A stretch of 64,000 nt of DNA from Simmondsia chinensis (Eukaryota; Streptophyta; Magnoliopsida; Caryophyllales; Simmondsiaceae), in NCBI GenBank assembly GCA_018398585.1, contig JAGTTD010000008.1, positions 384,501-448,500 of the forward strand, given 5' to 3'. Of this stretch, positions 1 to 10,668 are shown piece by piece. The notes beneath the pieces are model-generated. The model had not been told where the DNA came from. It did no database searches and saw only the letters and a program-made list of their open reading frames with translations. Every line of letters starts with the position of its first letter. The first letter of the stretch is position 1. A program made the position numbers and the translations under genes.

Positions 1-229
1 AGAACTCGAGCTTAAACGAGCCTAGATTGAGCTTAAATGAGCCAAAATATTGCAAGCTTAATTCAAGCTTGCCGAGCTTAGATTGAGCCGAGCCGAGCCC
101 GAGCTTTTGATGAGCCGAGCTCGAGCTTAAACTTTCCAAGCTTCGAGCCTAGCCCGAGCCTAGCTTAATACAAACGAGCCAACCCTCGAGCCTGACGGGC
201 TTGGGCTCGGCTTAAATACATCCCTAATT
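1..229. repeat. GAGCC-rich dispersed repeat, left end cut by the window
   Basis: This stretch is built from short iterations of GAGCC, GAGCTT and CGAGCT. The same word set recurs at 8637-9088, 15681-16197, 24487-25044, 27839-28048, 39757-40107 and 63198-63978. The better preserved copies start near GGTGTAAA and end near TTTACACC, so the family looks like a short non-autonomous element with weak terminal inverted repeats. No coding capacity is seen. The superfamily is not identified. Confidence 0.7.
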
Positions 230-407
230 CTATCTCATTATGTTGAGGTAAGCAAGTAATTATTTATTTTAAGACGAAACTCGTCATGAATTGAAATTGA
301 ATGAGCAATAATAGAATTAGTGATAAAAATGAATTGAAATTGAATGAGCAATAATAGAATTAGTGATAAAAAAAAAAAAAAAGGATGAAAACACAAAAAA
401 AAAAAAG

Positions 408-479
408 AGGTCCTACCGGGAGTCGAACCCAGGTCGCTGGATTCAAAGTCCAGAGTGCTAACCACTACACCATAGAACC
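408..479 (-). tRNA. tRNA-Gln (anticodon UUG)
   Basis: Read on the minus strand, this 72-nt stretch folds as a complete cloverleaf. The acceptor stem GGTTCTA pairs with TAGGACC (one G-T pair), and the T arm holds GGTTCGACTCCC, a good B box. The anticodon stem CTGGA/TCCAG closes the seven-base loop CTTTGAA, giving anticodon TTG (UUG), which reads the glutamine codon CAA. There is no intron and no encoded CCA, as expected for a plant nuclear tRNA gene. A run of T on the transcribed strand downstream (plus-strand A runs near 370-405) fits Pol III termination. The short open reading frame overlapping it is a shadow. Confidence 0.95.
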
Positions 480-529
480 CTGCTCCGGTCATCAAGCCAT
501 CTAGTATTTAATATAAATCAAAGTATAAG

Positions 530-862
530 AACAACAACAACGAACCCAATGCCTCAAAGGCTTCCGTATAAGCATGGTATGAGAGGAGTAAGCTGTATGC
601 GGTCTTACCCCTTTAGAATGCTCTAACGAGAGACTTTTTTTTAGAACTCCTAACCTGAGAAAAATGAAAAGCATGGTAGCATAAAGCATACAAGCATGTA
701 GGTGTAAGTGCATACATAACGACACAATCCAAGCATATACAGAGTATAAAGCAGCAAGTAGACAATATAACAATAGGGCGACAGACCATCTGAACACTAA
801 GTAGCCAACGTACAGTAAAACATGTGTACTAGTGCTGGCTTAGGAGTGCTCATCAACCCTAA
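530..862 (-). mobile_element. 3' fragment of an RTE-type LINE (same family as 21270-23968)
   Basis: On the minus strand this ends in a (TTG)n tail preceded by the conserved body (CTGAGGTTAGGAGTT, GGTAAGACCGCATAC, CTTTGAGGCATTGGG, in degenerate form). Upstream of that body it does not carry a 5S head. Instead it carries text like the 3' untranslated region of the LINE at 22920-23830: the GTTGGCT..CTTAGTG word and GAGCACTC..CTAGTAC, then the ATGCTTGTATGC-like stretch. It is therefore more likely a 5'-truncated LINE insertion than a SINE. Its 5' boundary near 862 is approximate. Confidence 0.6.
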
Positions 863-2104
863 ACCGCTATATCAGTTACACCTATACTAATTCTTTATTA
901 AGAAATACATTATATATATATAATACAGATTTTTAACACATTATATTCTTGTTTTCTCTTTTTCAAGTGTTACCTTTTTTTTATTCTTTTTGAAAAACAT
1001 GTGTACGCCCTTGTACAAAAATAATGTTATGCCTTTATTGTTCCTTTCTTCAAATATATTATTAATTCTTTTTTAATTCTATTATGGTGGATTAAGTAAC
1101 ACATTCGATTTAGATACGAAAATAAATATCTAAAAGAATTTGAGAATAAGAAAAGAAATAGAAAACAAGGATCCATAAATTTACATAGAAAGCTCTCAAT
1201 TAAAAGAAACTCACATACAGAAGAGAAAATAGTCCCATAGAACTTTGAATGAATTTATAATATGGCATCTTAAAACCCCGATTTCCTAAATGGGATCGTT
1301 GGACCGAGACGATAAAATGACAAGTCCAAAATGGACTCGAACTCTCCATTGACCTCACAAACCTCTATTGCTGAATTACGACATAAATTCAAGGCAAAAT
1401 ACAACGTCAAAAAAGGAAGGAATTGTCACAGGACGAAAGATTTAAATTTAAAAAAAAAAAAAACCTTATGTTATTTTGATCATTAAATCCAGAAATCTTA
1501 ATAATACAGACGTTATTTTGATTTGCATGCCTTGATGTTTGCTATTCCAATGATACAAACCAGCAGCAGTCTTAAGAGTTTCTCCACAAATGTTCATATT
1601 ATTCGGAATTCGGAATTAGATAGTAAGCGACGATTTACATACAAAGCATCAACCCAATTACCCGAACGAGAAAAGGCACAATAGCAGATAGATATGGCTA
1701 ATACACACATTGAATCATGTATATTTGAACTCAGTATATAAAATTACCTCTTTAGTTCTAAGAAATCAAAAATCGGGTTTTGGAAAAGAAACTTTTTTGT
1801 TTTTGATTTCCGGTTTCCAATTCCTACAAAAATCAAAAACAAATAGCTGTTTCGAAACCCTGATTAGTTTCTCGAGAAACGGAAAACTAAAAACAGAAAG
1901 AGATACCAAAGACAGCCTTGAGTGCTTGCCACAAATAGGCCTATCTTCCTCTGTCTTCCTCCTCGTCGTCCCCCTCCTCGTCTCTTAAAACAGAACTATC
2001 GCAAAGAAACACGCGGGCATCTTGTTCTCCAAACGAGCCTCGACACATGTTTCATCGAAATGAAAAGACAATATAAGACAACGCGTAAAACGAGTAAACC
2101 GTTT
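863..2104. other. AT-rich spacer; 3' flank of the PBS1 gene
   Basis: No gene is supported here. The part next to 2104 should hold the 3' untranslated region and polyadenylation site of the minus-strand kinase gene. The rest is AT-rich with poly-A tracts (1448-1464) and no recognised repeat boundary. Open frames at 1710-2209 on the plus strand lie in the flank or antisense to the last kinase exon and show no family signature. Confidence 0.5.
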
Positions 2105-5100
2105 TCAACTACCATTTCCATTATAACTGCCCTGTGCACTTTGCCTTCTCTTTTCCCGCCAATTCTGTCCCCACATTTTTGCCTCTGCGACCGCTCTTTC
2201 TCTCTCTAGATCCTTATTCAACATCCTCGCGGTCTCTTTTGGCGAATCGTCTTTCTCTGACCCGCCATCCAAATCCAAAGTTTGCCTCCTTTTCTCTCTC
2301 CAATTCTCTCCCCACATTTTCGCCTCTGCAACCGCTCTTTCTCTATCTAGATCCCGATTCAACATCCTCGCCGTTTCTCTAGGAGAGTCGTTTTTTTCGG
2401 AGCCTTCCATGTCCGGTATGATTCTCCCACCACCATCATCGCGGGTCCTCCTCTCGCCCTTCGAGTTTGGATCGTATGGCTGGTTCGCAAGGTAAGAGAG
2501 AGCGGTGACAACGTCGCCAATTAGAGGGCGCCCAGCGGCATTTTCTTGCGTGCACATGGACGCCACAGCCAGAGCCTGGTAAAGCCCGCGTGTTGGAAAC
2601 CGGCCTTGCAGATGTGGATCTGCTAGTTTCATAAACTTCCTTCGGTCGCTAAACATTGGACGCGCCTGCGCAAGTAACACCAAATTAGGAACTTATATTA
2701 GCATTAAGGGTATAGAATGGTCTATGGCACATGTTTCGGGTATTGCGCGAGTATCTTGTCGCCAAGCCTGGGTTGAATGAATAAGATGTTCGTAAATTAA
2801 AGGGACTTTATCACTTAGTTTGAAATTTAAGCATTTACCACTAAAGTATCATGACAATTAGATAAATATATATAGACTGAGGTACTCGGAGGATAAAAAT
2901 TCTCAACTAGGTAAATTTATGCTAGAATCCAGTGAATTTATATCAAGATTTGGCCAACTTTCACCTGAAATGCTCATGTGATACATGGTTACGATAATAT
3001 ATTTGAGTGATGACACTATTTCAGTAGAACTTCAGTGGACTAAGATAGCAAGTCATTGGGTTCTGATTAAAGCTACCTAGATATAGCCGAAATCATGCGT
3101 TACATCGACAATTTTTGGGCAAAAGATCACTAAATTCTAACATAGGACAACTATATATCGTTGGAATCATATTTCATGTCAGCAATATCAATGAAGAGTA
3201 CTAGATAGATTGATAAGATTCAGACAATTCAGGGCAACCAAGTGATAAAATTTTCATACTCCATAGTACATCACTGTATACATTAAAATGTCAAAGGTAT
3301 CTTATGTGATAAAAAGCTAAAAAATTGGGTTATCAAAGTGATAAAATTCCCTAAACTAAACAATGTTTATGCAGCACCAAAGTGCAAAAACTAATTATCC
3401 TCCACAACATACACTACTGATGAGATCAAGAACAAGAAAATTACCCATGCTACAAGGTTCTGTTCTGCATGTGGCCTGGTACTATCGATGACTCTTCGTC
3501 CAGTTATCAGCTCCAAAAAGACCACTCCGAAGCTATACACATCAGATTTAACAGTCAATTGTCCAGTCATGGCATATTCAGGGGCACAGTAACCATAGGT
3601 GCCCATGACCCTTGTAGAAACGTGCGATTTATCACCAGTCGGTCCAAGTTTTGCAAGCCCAAAATCAGAAAGTTTTGGATGGAATCCTTCATCTAGTAGT
3701 ATGTTAGAAGATTTGAAATCTCTATAAATAACAGGAGGATTCGCTTTGTCGTGAAGGTACTCCAAGCCCTTCGCTGCACCTGCAGCAATTTTCATTCTTG
3801 TGTTCCAATCTAATGGCTCTCTATCAGGCGGAAGATCTGCAAGGAATAACGCAACAGTCATAAGGAATTCTAAGTTGCAATAAGATGAACGTTGGCAAGT
3901 ATTGTGAGAAGATGAAGGAAAAGTGTAACTCAATGGAATGAAAAATCCTAGGTCGATATTCATAAACACGCAGCAGTTACTGTTTTCATGAGGTCCTCAT
4001 TCCTCATAATCCTAGGTAAAAAAGGTTTCCAGGTGCACAATGCTCCCATAAAAGTGAGATTAGGGAGAATCGGTTTGCAACCTTAAGGCCTGTTTAGCCA
4101 AACCATGAAAACACTGTTTTTTTTTTTTCTCATAAACAGTATTTTGTCTAGGTAATTTTTAGTTCCTACTTCTATTTCTTCTTTAAAGAAGAAACATTAT
4201 TCCGTTATTTCTACTTAAAAGAAGAAAAGGGACTTCTATTCAAAAGAAATTTTCACTTTTTTTTTCCAGAAAAGAAGCTTGGCCAGACAAGCTCTTAACC
4301 CCCACTTTCGCGTAAAGGCCGTTCACTAATTGCACCAAGACCCACCTAATCCAATCCTATGAATCGCATGCAGTAGAAAGGAAAGACATGAGACTAAAAT
4401 GCGTATGTATTTCCGTCAACATACAAAAGCTCCTAAAAACATCATCCAAGCACGCATATGTTTCAGGATAGCAGAAGTTATAAAACTAGTGATGTCCACT
4501 TGATGCAATTTTTGAAAAATTTTCCAATCATCCCAATTGGTTTTGGCACCACCTGCATTTTTTTCTTGCACTTCAACTAAGGGTGTATGTATATGAAGCA
4601 AGCCGAGCCTCCGCTCCTAATGCTTTGTTTGGCAACAGGATAAAGGAGGGTAAAGAGGGGTAAATGAGGGTAAGGGTCAAGAGAGGTAAAGAGGGGTCAA
4701 GGGGGGGAAGGTAAGGTAATATTCTACCCTTATTCGGATATGTCAAATTAAGAGGGGTAAGGGTAAAGGGGGGTAAATGAGTTACCTTTGTTTGGCAATT
4801 GGGTAAAGGGGTAAGGGTAAAGAGAGTTATAGTTAAAATAAGGGTAAAAATGTCAAATTTTTTTAAAAATTACCCTTACCCTCCTTTACCCCCCAATTTG
4901 GGGGTTAAAGAAATTGGGGGTAAAGAGGGGTAATGGGGGGTAAAAAATTACCCCCCTTTACCCCTCGAACAACTTTGCCGAACAGGGGTAGAAATTTACC
5001 CCCCTTTGCCCCGTTGCCAAACAGGGGGTAAGGCTCAAAGCTCGACTCATCAACATTTAGCTCAGCTTCGGTCTAGCTCCAAACTCATCAACATTTCGGG

Positions 5101-7983
5101 AGAAAAGGGTCATGTTTATGTGCTGGATCATTAGGCTCCCAGTAAGATTATTCACAAAATCAAACAATTACAACTAAATATAATAGATGTTTTAAAAGAA
5201 CACATCTGCATTTTTCAAGAGAGTTCAAATGGTTTACTTACCAAGGAGGTGATCTTCCAATGATCGCAGCGGCATGTACTCATATACGAGCAATCGCTGG
5301 TCACCATCTGCACAATATCCAATTAGATTCACAAGGTTAGGGTGATGTAGAAGACTGAGCATAAGAACCTCCACAAGGAATTCCCTGTTTCCTTGAAGAC
5401 CATTTCTATCCAGTTGTTTGACAGCAACGACCTGCAGATTTCAAAGTAGGATAAGCCATATGTAATCGAGATATAATAACCAGCTGACTGGAACGAAGTA
5501 GCAACAAAATCCATGATAGAAGTTTGGAGGGAAAAGGGGTGTAGATAGCCCTATACATGCAAATGTAATTAGATCCACACTTCTGCTCCTTAAGGATTCA
5601 TCGAAATAAGCGAACATATAAAGAAAGAGGGGCGCCGCGAGCTGTTCTTTAGATCAAAAATATTATCCCTTGTGCCACACCCGAGGCCCCAGACCCACAA
5701 GAAAAAGAAAATAGTTGAAATATTGTCTTCTAGAACAAATGAATTACAGACCAACTAATCCAGGTACAACAACAACAACCACAACAGTCTCAGTGCTTCA
5801 AAGGCTCCCGCAAAAGCAGGGTCCGGGGGGGGGGGGGGGAATATGGATGTACGCAGCCTTCCCTCTTTACGGTAGAACCCTGAAGAGAGGCTGTTTCCAA
5901 GGATAGACAAAGTAATCCACATGATTTACGAATATGCATTTAGATACTTTTCATGCTCATCTAAACCAAAAGAAAAGGACTTCAAGGGTATCCCTGTGAA
6001 AAAATTTTGTTGGGCTCTTGGCCAATTTCACGGAGTTGGTATGCGAGGTCCCCCCGCATGTGACTTAGTAAGATTACAAGAGATGTAATATGGATCAACA
6101 TATAAAATGCGGTCATGAGCAAAATTGTCTTCCCACCACATATGGATCAGTTCATGCTATCTTTCAATTTTGATATTAGAAAACTTGACTTCAAATTGAT
6201 AAGTTTCCTACATTAGGATGTTGCCAATTCAGCTGCCAATGAAAAGCTAGAAAAGGAAGAAATAGGACATTCATTATCCCAAAGCAAATGTCACCCTTGT
6301 CGCTATAAAATGAATAAGGTAAAAACAGTGCACAAATTTTGTTCTTAGGTTGCCAGAAAGAGCTATATTAGTTCCGTAATTTGCTAAAATGTTATGATCT
6401 ACAAACGTATGTGTGACAAACTGGAAAATGTAATTAGAGGTTTAAGACGTAAGTGGTCAACGGAGACACTTCATCAGATTTAAACCATCACTGCTATGAC
6501 TGATACTATTCTTAAAGACATTATAGGATAAGCATGTCTGCCAATTTTCCCTGGGAATCTATTCGATTATGCCTTCAAATAATGAGTCAATAATCAAGGT
6601 CATGAAGCTGCAAGGAAGATTACCTGACCGGTCTCAAGCCGCCCTTTATAAACACGTCCAAATCCTCCTTCGCCTAGAAAGCATTCGTCCGTAAAGTCCA
6701 TGGTTGCAGCTGCAAGTTCATGTAAAGAGAATGTATGCGCAGAAATATTGACATCTGGTATATCCTTTGAGGCTGAAGGTTCACGTTTATGCCCCGCATT
6801 ATTCCTCGATTTCAGCCTGTCAGCTCCTGAAAAGCAAACGAAAAGGAATTTTTTGTTCACAAAGTGGCGAAGACGACAGTGCATAATTCAATCTTCAAAC
6901 ATATAAAACCAGCAGAACTAACTACTAAGATCTAGTTCAATGTCAATCATCAGTTCCTAACACCACTTCTTAAAATTCTGATGATCACTTTGCAGTTATA
7001 TTTCGGCAAACAAAGTAGGAAAACCACAATTATTATCAGATGCAAAAAGCCCAATTCATCAATTCAAAAGAGGACCCGGTTAGACAAATTGCTGAATTAC
7101 ACAAAAACAATGAATATACCGAACAAACTATATATTTTTTTTTTTAAGGTAAGGAGAGACAACTCTGTCTACTTCGTCAATGTTGACAGTCCTCTCTATA
7201 TTCCTCGACGAACCCAAACCAATAAGCCACCTGATTTCCCTCTTTGTAGCTATGAGAAACATGAACTGTCTCAACACTAAAACAAACAATATTCCTACTA
7301 CACAAAACAACCTCTGAAAGTCATGTTATTTTCCTTAAAGTTTACATAGTTCAATCTCATGACTCCCAGTTTTACAAATCAAATCACCAAAAGCAAAGGT
7401 TAACAATGAGATCATGCAATAGATCTACATCAAAACACTAGAGCATCTATGATTCAATAATCTCAAGTAAATAAATGTACTATCATATGAGCGAATGAAT
7501 TCAAAATAAGAATCCCAAACACTGAACAACTGAGGATATCTGAAGCAGCTTGTGCAGAGTATATAACCAATCCTAGGCCCTTCATTCATTAGCTTAAACT
7601 TTTGGGAGTGTCCATTCTTTCTCATGGTACTAGAGCTTTGTTGACCAAAAAGCCACAGCTTCGAATCCCAACAAGCCCCCACTTTTAATATTTGCAATAT
7701 CCACGCTTTAAGCCCGATAGGCATTTGCATGAAGAGACGTGTTAAGACTATAAAACTAATCCCGGGTCTTCACTCATTAACTTAAGTTTTTGGCAGAGTT
7801 AGTTTCTTCACAGATCGATCAATAAAATAGGGGAAAGTACATAATAATAAACTTACCCGAAGATAATTTCGAGATGTTTGAATTAACTGGAGGATTAGCA
7901 GCTTCTCTATGATCATGATTCTCCTTAACTTCAGGGTTCAATCTCTCTTCCTCTTTCGATTCAAAACACGAAAAACAACCCAT
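2105..7983 (-). CDS. PBS1: PBS1-type receptor-like cytoplasmic kinase (RLCK subfamily VII)
   Basis: Five exons: 7983-7857, 6826-6624, 5431-5242, 3836-3445 and 2665-2105. All joins are GT-AG and in frame, giving 490 residues. The N terminus MGCFSCFES carries Gly2 and Cys3/Cys6 for myristoylation and palmitoylation, so the protein should sit at the plasma membrane. Kinase landmarks are the G-loop GEGGFG (94-99), Lys115, YRDFKSSN (211-218), DFG (231-233) and GTYGYCAPE (252-260). The activation loop has GDKSHVS at 241-247, the site cut by the bacterial protease AvrPphB in Arabidopsis PBS1. STRPH at 292-296 stands where Arabidopsis has SEMPH, the motif that matters for RPS5 recognition. Length exceeds the 456 residues of Arabidopsis PBS1 because the tail is duplicated (separate entry). 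Family assignment is very secure; one-to-one orthology is inferred. Confidence 0.95.
2141..2404 (-). repeat. In-frame tandem duplication in the PBS1 last exon
   Basis: Two copies of a 41-residue segment lie at 2404-2282 (residues 392-432) and 2263-2141 (residues 439-479), period 141 nt. Each starts GSEK(N/D)DSP and ends NWREKRRQ. I count 5 differences in 41, mostly conservative (R/K, D/E, N/D). Arabidopsis PBS1 has one such segment. The reading frame stays open through both copies, so the duplication has been kept in frame. Confidence 0.9.
2799..3355. mobile_element. Palindromic MITE copy in PBS1 intron 4
   Basis: The left end (CTTTATCACTTAG) and right end (AAGTGATAAAATTCCC) are inverted relatives, and the interior resembles the element at 43497-44055, which has an almost perfect 9-bp target duplication. 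That points to a Mutator-type MITE. It lies wholly inside the intron between the last two kinase exons. Boundaries are approximate because this copy is diverged. Confidence 0.5.
4085..4295. mobile_element. GGCCTGTTT-type MITE in PBS1 intron 3
   Basis: Begins AAGGCCTGTTTAGCCAAAC and ends CTTGGCCAGACAAGCTCTT, an imperfect inverted pair, with an AT-rich interior of TTCTACTT and AAGAAGAAA words. Similar ends and interior occur at 28115-28345, 31495-31945 and 32333-32525. No target duplication could be fixed. The superfamily is uncertain, possibly hAT-like. Confidence 0.5.
4622..5031. mobile_element. GGGGTAA-rich MITE with TGTTTGGCAAC inverted ends
   Basis: Lies in PBS1 intron 3. The ends TGTTTGGCAAC (near 4626) and GTTGCCAAACA (near 5012) are perfect 11-bp inverted repeats. 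The interior is dominated by GGGTAA and GGGGTAAA on the plus strand in the left half and by TTACCCC in the right half, so the element can fold back on itself. It contains at least one four-tract G-quadruplex pattern (near 4647-4675). It is not telomeric, because the plant telomere unit is TTTAGGG. Confidence 0.65.
5765..5905 (-). mobile_element. LINE/SINE shared 3' tail copy in PBS1 intron 2
   Basis: Minus-strand copy of the family tail: a (TTG)n end at 5765-5780, then GCACTGAGACTG, GCGGGAGCC-like and GGCTGCGTACATCC-like words, with a G run on the plus strand at about 5826-5840 replacing the usual CCCCTCCC. No 5S head is visible, so it could be a truncated SINE or a short LINE end. It is in the same orientation as the kinase gene. 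Confidence 0.65.
7551..7812 (+). mobile_element. TRIM-type LTR retroelement copy in PBS1 intron 1
   Basis: Two ~75-bp near-identical ends (7551 onward and about 7739-7812) contain TATAAAACYAAT, CTTCACTCATTA and CTTAAGTTTTTG-like words. Immediately after the first is TGGTACTAGAGC, a degenerate match to TGGTATCAGAGC, the binding site for the initiator methionine tRNA primer. The interior shares TTCGAATCCCAACA with the copies at 34739-35026 and 38408-38698. No clear target duplication was found for this copy. It is antisense to the kinase gene. Confidence 0.65.
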
Positions 7984-8015
7984 CTCGATCAAAACCCCTC
8001 TTGAATTGACACAAA

Positions 8016-8313
8016 CCCAGATTCAAATCCACAGAAAAAAAAAGCCCTAAATCTTCATCTTTGTGTTGACTACAAATCAATCACGCCCAACCCAATTCAA
8101 TTCAATCCAAGCCGATCCAACCTTACCAAAAAGAATCAACCTTTATAGATAAAAAGAGACGCCCAGATTCAATTCAACAAAAAAAACCCTAAATCTTCAT
8201 CTTTTTGTTCACAGTGAATCAATCACTCCAAACCCAATTCAATTCAATCCAATCCAATCCGATCCAATCCAACTTTATCAAAAAAGAATCGAGCTTTACA
8301 GACAAAAAGAGAT
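8016..8313. repeat. 146-bp tandem duplication in the PBS1 upstream/5' leader region
   Basis: The block from 8016 (CCCAGATTCAA, then CCCTAAATCTTCATCTTT, then CCCAATTCAATTCAATCC) is repeated from 8162 with moderate divergence. The offset is 146 nt at the start. The region lies 30-330 nt upstream of the kinase start codon on the minus strand, so it probably belongs to the 5' leader or core promoter of PBS1. Confidence 0.7.
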
Positions 8314-8636
8314 GCTCAGAATAAAGAAACTTTGCAAAAAGTATCCCCAGTTGAGAGATTCGAATTGGATGAAGAAGGAAGGAAAAAAAGAGAATGAAAT
8401 TGGGAGTGTAATTGAATGAAGAGAGAGAAATGAATGAATCTAACCTTAGAATTTTAACAGTGTAAAACAAATTACGCGCTTTGCCAAACACGCTTGATTT
8501 CTGCAGGTCTTCATAAGGGGTCGTCTAATACTATTGGTTGTTCTAATACTTTAAACTTTTAACCTAACGGTGAGATTTTATGTTTGAATTTACAAAATCA
8601 TTTCAATTGTAGGGTTTTCTTTACTTTATTACGCTT

Positions 8637-9088
8637 AGGTTGTAAATAAGTTGATCCGACTCGTAAGTTTTCGTGAGCCAACTCATCATAAAACTCGAAA
8701 AACTCCGCTAGTTTTGAGTTCGAGTTGAATCGAGCCCAAGCCTAGTGAAACTCAAGCTTATAGGTAAATAGGCCTAAGTGAGCCTCTCTTAGTATACTAT
8801 ATTTGTTTAAATATTGCCCTATGAAGCCAAGTTGGAGCCTAAAATGAGTTAAATCCGAGCCCAAACGAGCCTACATTGAGCTTAAATATGCCGAAATATT
8901 GCAAGCTTAATTCGAAGCTCTCCGAACATAGTTCAAGCCGAGCCGAATTCGAGTTTTTGACTAGCCGAGCTTGAGCCTAAAGTTTCCGAACTCAACGAGT
9001 TTCAAGCCAAGCCTGAGCTGAGCCTAATGCTAATGAGCGGAGTCTCGAACTTGGCAGGCTTGGGCTCGACTCTGCTCAAATACACCTC
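8637..9088. repeat. GAGCC-rich dispersed repeat
   Basis: Starts AGGTTGTAAATAAG and ends CTCAAATACACCT, the inverted counterpart, with a GAGCC/GAGCTT-rich interior. The ends agree with the copies at 27839-28048 and 24487-25044. From 9089 to 9713 I see only AT-rich sequence with a poly-A tract at 9280-9296. Confidence 0.65.
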
Positions 9089-9713
9089 TAATTACACTAT
9101 GTGTATGATTTTTAAAATTCATTTCAACTTTTAAAATTTTTTTTATCAACTACTTGTCTGTAAGATCTACTAAATTTGTCACTAAAATAAATTTAAATTT
9201 ATTACTCTTTTTCAATGTAAAATAATTTAGATTGCATCGTTTCAAAGTTAAAATTAAGATGTTTCCTATAGGGAGGGGAAAAAAAAAAAAAAAAAGAAAA
9301 ACTTGTCTAGAGGAATAATCATAAGCGGTTTATGCATGTAGTTTAATTACAAAATTGTATATAATTTATTTGAATATGATATAATTAATTTAAAATTAAA
9401 TAAGTATTTTAAATATTATTACTATTAACATACGTGTTCATTATATAAGTAAGATAAACTTCGGGGAATATTATTATGACAGTTTTACTTTAGTTGATAT
9501 ATGGGTGGATGTCGGAGATGAGGGGTGAGGTTTCAGATCTGATTATTTTGAGTTTCTGTAATTCTTGACTAATTATATATATAGTAATGGAATTTTCTCA
9601 CTTGCCTCTTGACAAAAAAATATTATTACAGGAGTAAACTTATTATTGATAGAACAAAATTGTTCTTTTCTAGATAATTTGTGATTCTTATTTTCTATAA
9701 GTTATATCATTAT

Positions 9714-9930
9714 ACTAATAATATAATAACAATAGATCCAGTACCTTAATGGCTCCTGCATAAGCAGGGTCTGAGAGCGGTGGGATGTACACAGTTTTAC
9801 CCCTTCAAGGTGTAATCCTAACGGGAAGCTGTTTCTGAGGACCTCCAACCTGAGAAATATGAAAATATGAAAGTATAAAAGTATACAAATATTTAGATGT
9901 AAGGGTATAAACAAAGACACATAACAGATA
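9714..9930 (-). mobile_element. LINE 3'-end fragment (shared tail family)
   Basis: A minus-strand tail copy with words such as CTGCTTATGCAGGAGCC-like and GGGGTAAAACTGTGTACATCCC-like. Beyond the body (CTCAGGTTGGAGG on the minus strand) it continues into a CATATTTTCATA and TATACTTTTATAC stretch resembling the LINE 3' untranslated region rather than a 5S head. The boundary near 9930 is approximate. Confidence 0.55.
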
Positions 9931-10148
9931 TCATTATACTGATAATAATAATTTTTATCAAAAGATAAATATTGCAAAACAAATGGGAAAAGGATACGTA
10001 GGGGGGTTGATATTTTGGACGGGGCAAGTGGCAGGATGGGCGGATTGTAAAATGTTTTTCCATTTTGACTAGGATTTCCATTTATTATTACTGCCCTTAA
10101 TTAATCATTCAAAAAAATGTATAGGTCACTAAATACATATATTTTTCT

Positions 10149-10527
10149 GGATTATTTATCCCAAAGGTTTTTATACTTTGTTTATTATATCAATTTAGTC
10201 CTTATACTTTTAATTATATCAATTTAGTGCATAAACAATTCAAAATGCGTCAATTTAGTCCTTTAATCAAATTTAGATTAAGTTAATTACGTAATTTGAA
10301 CTGCAAAATTATGTTAGATGCAAGTAACTTATTATAAATTCATTCGTTTACTCAATTTAACCTAATTCATGGCCGAACAACTAAAAATTTTATTAAAAAC
10401 TTAATATCAAAGTTTCTCTAAGGACCAAATTGACACATTTTATATTGTACAGGAACTAAATTGATATAATTAAAAGTATAATGACTAAATTAACACAAAG
10501 TAGAGGGACCTTTGACGTAAATAATCA
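10149..10527. mobile_element. Mutator-type MITE, GATTATTTA...TAAATAATC ends
   Basis: The outer ~80 bp at each side are inverted copies built on TTTATACTTTG, TCAATTTAGTCC and their complements. The length (~380 bp) and interior (AAGTTAATTACGTAATTT, ATTTTATTAAAAACTTAA) match the element at 11499-11876, which has a perfect 9-bp target duplication. Here the flanks ATTTTTCTG and ATTTTTTTT agree at 7 of 9. Confidence 0.7.
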
Positions 10528-10595
10528 TTTTTTTTAATATTAGTAATATCTTGAAAAAATTTCACTTAAATTTCTAATACAGTGGATCTATTATG

Positions 10596-10668
10596 TTTCT
10601 AGTGGAAATCGAACCCGGGTAGCATGGTGGGTCTATGGTGTCCTCCACAACTAAGCTATGTCCCTAAA
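10596..10668 (-). mobile_element. tRNA-like SINE head or tRNA pseudogene
   Basis: On the minus strand TAGCTTAGTTG matches the Pol III A box, and GGTTCGATTTCC 40-odd bases later is close to the B box. The acceptor arms do not pair, so this is not a working tRNA. A related sequence with the same GGACATAG start occurs at 51150-51215. A tRNA-derived SINE fragment is the likeliest reading. Confidence 0.45.

Noticed and set aside
238..495. Minus-strand 85-residue open frame
   Set aside because: It is a translation through the tRNA-Gln gene.
4640..5030. Interstitial telomere repeat
   Set aside because: The unit is GGGTAA/GGGGTAAA with variable spacing, not TTTAGGG, and it has MITE-like inverted ends.
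10596..10668. Functional tRNA gene
   Set aside because: Pol III boxes are present but the acceptor arms do not pair.
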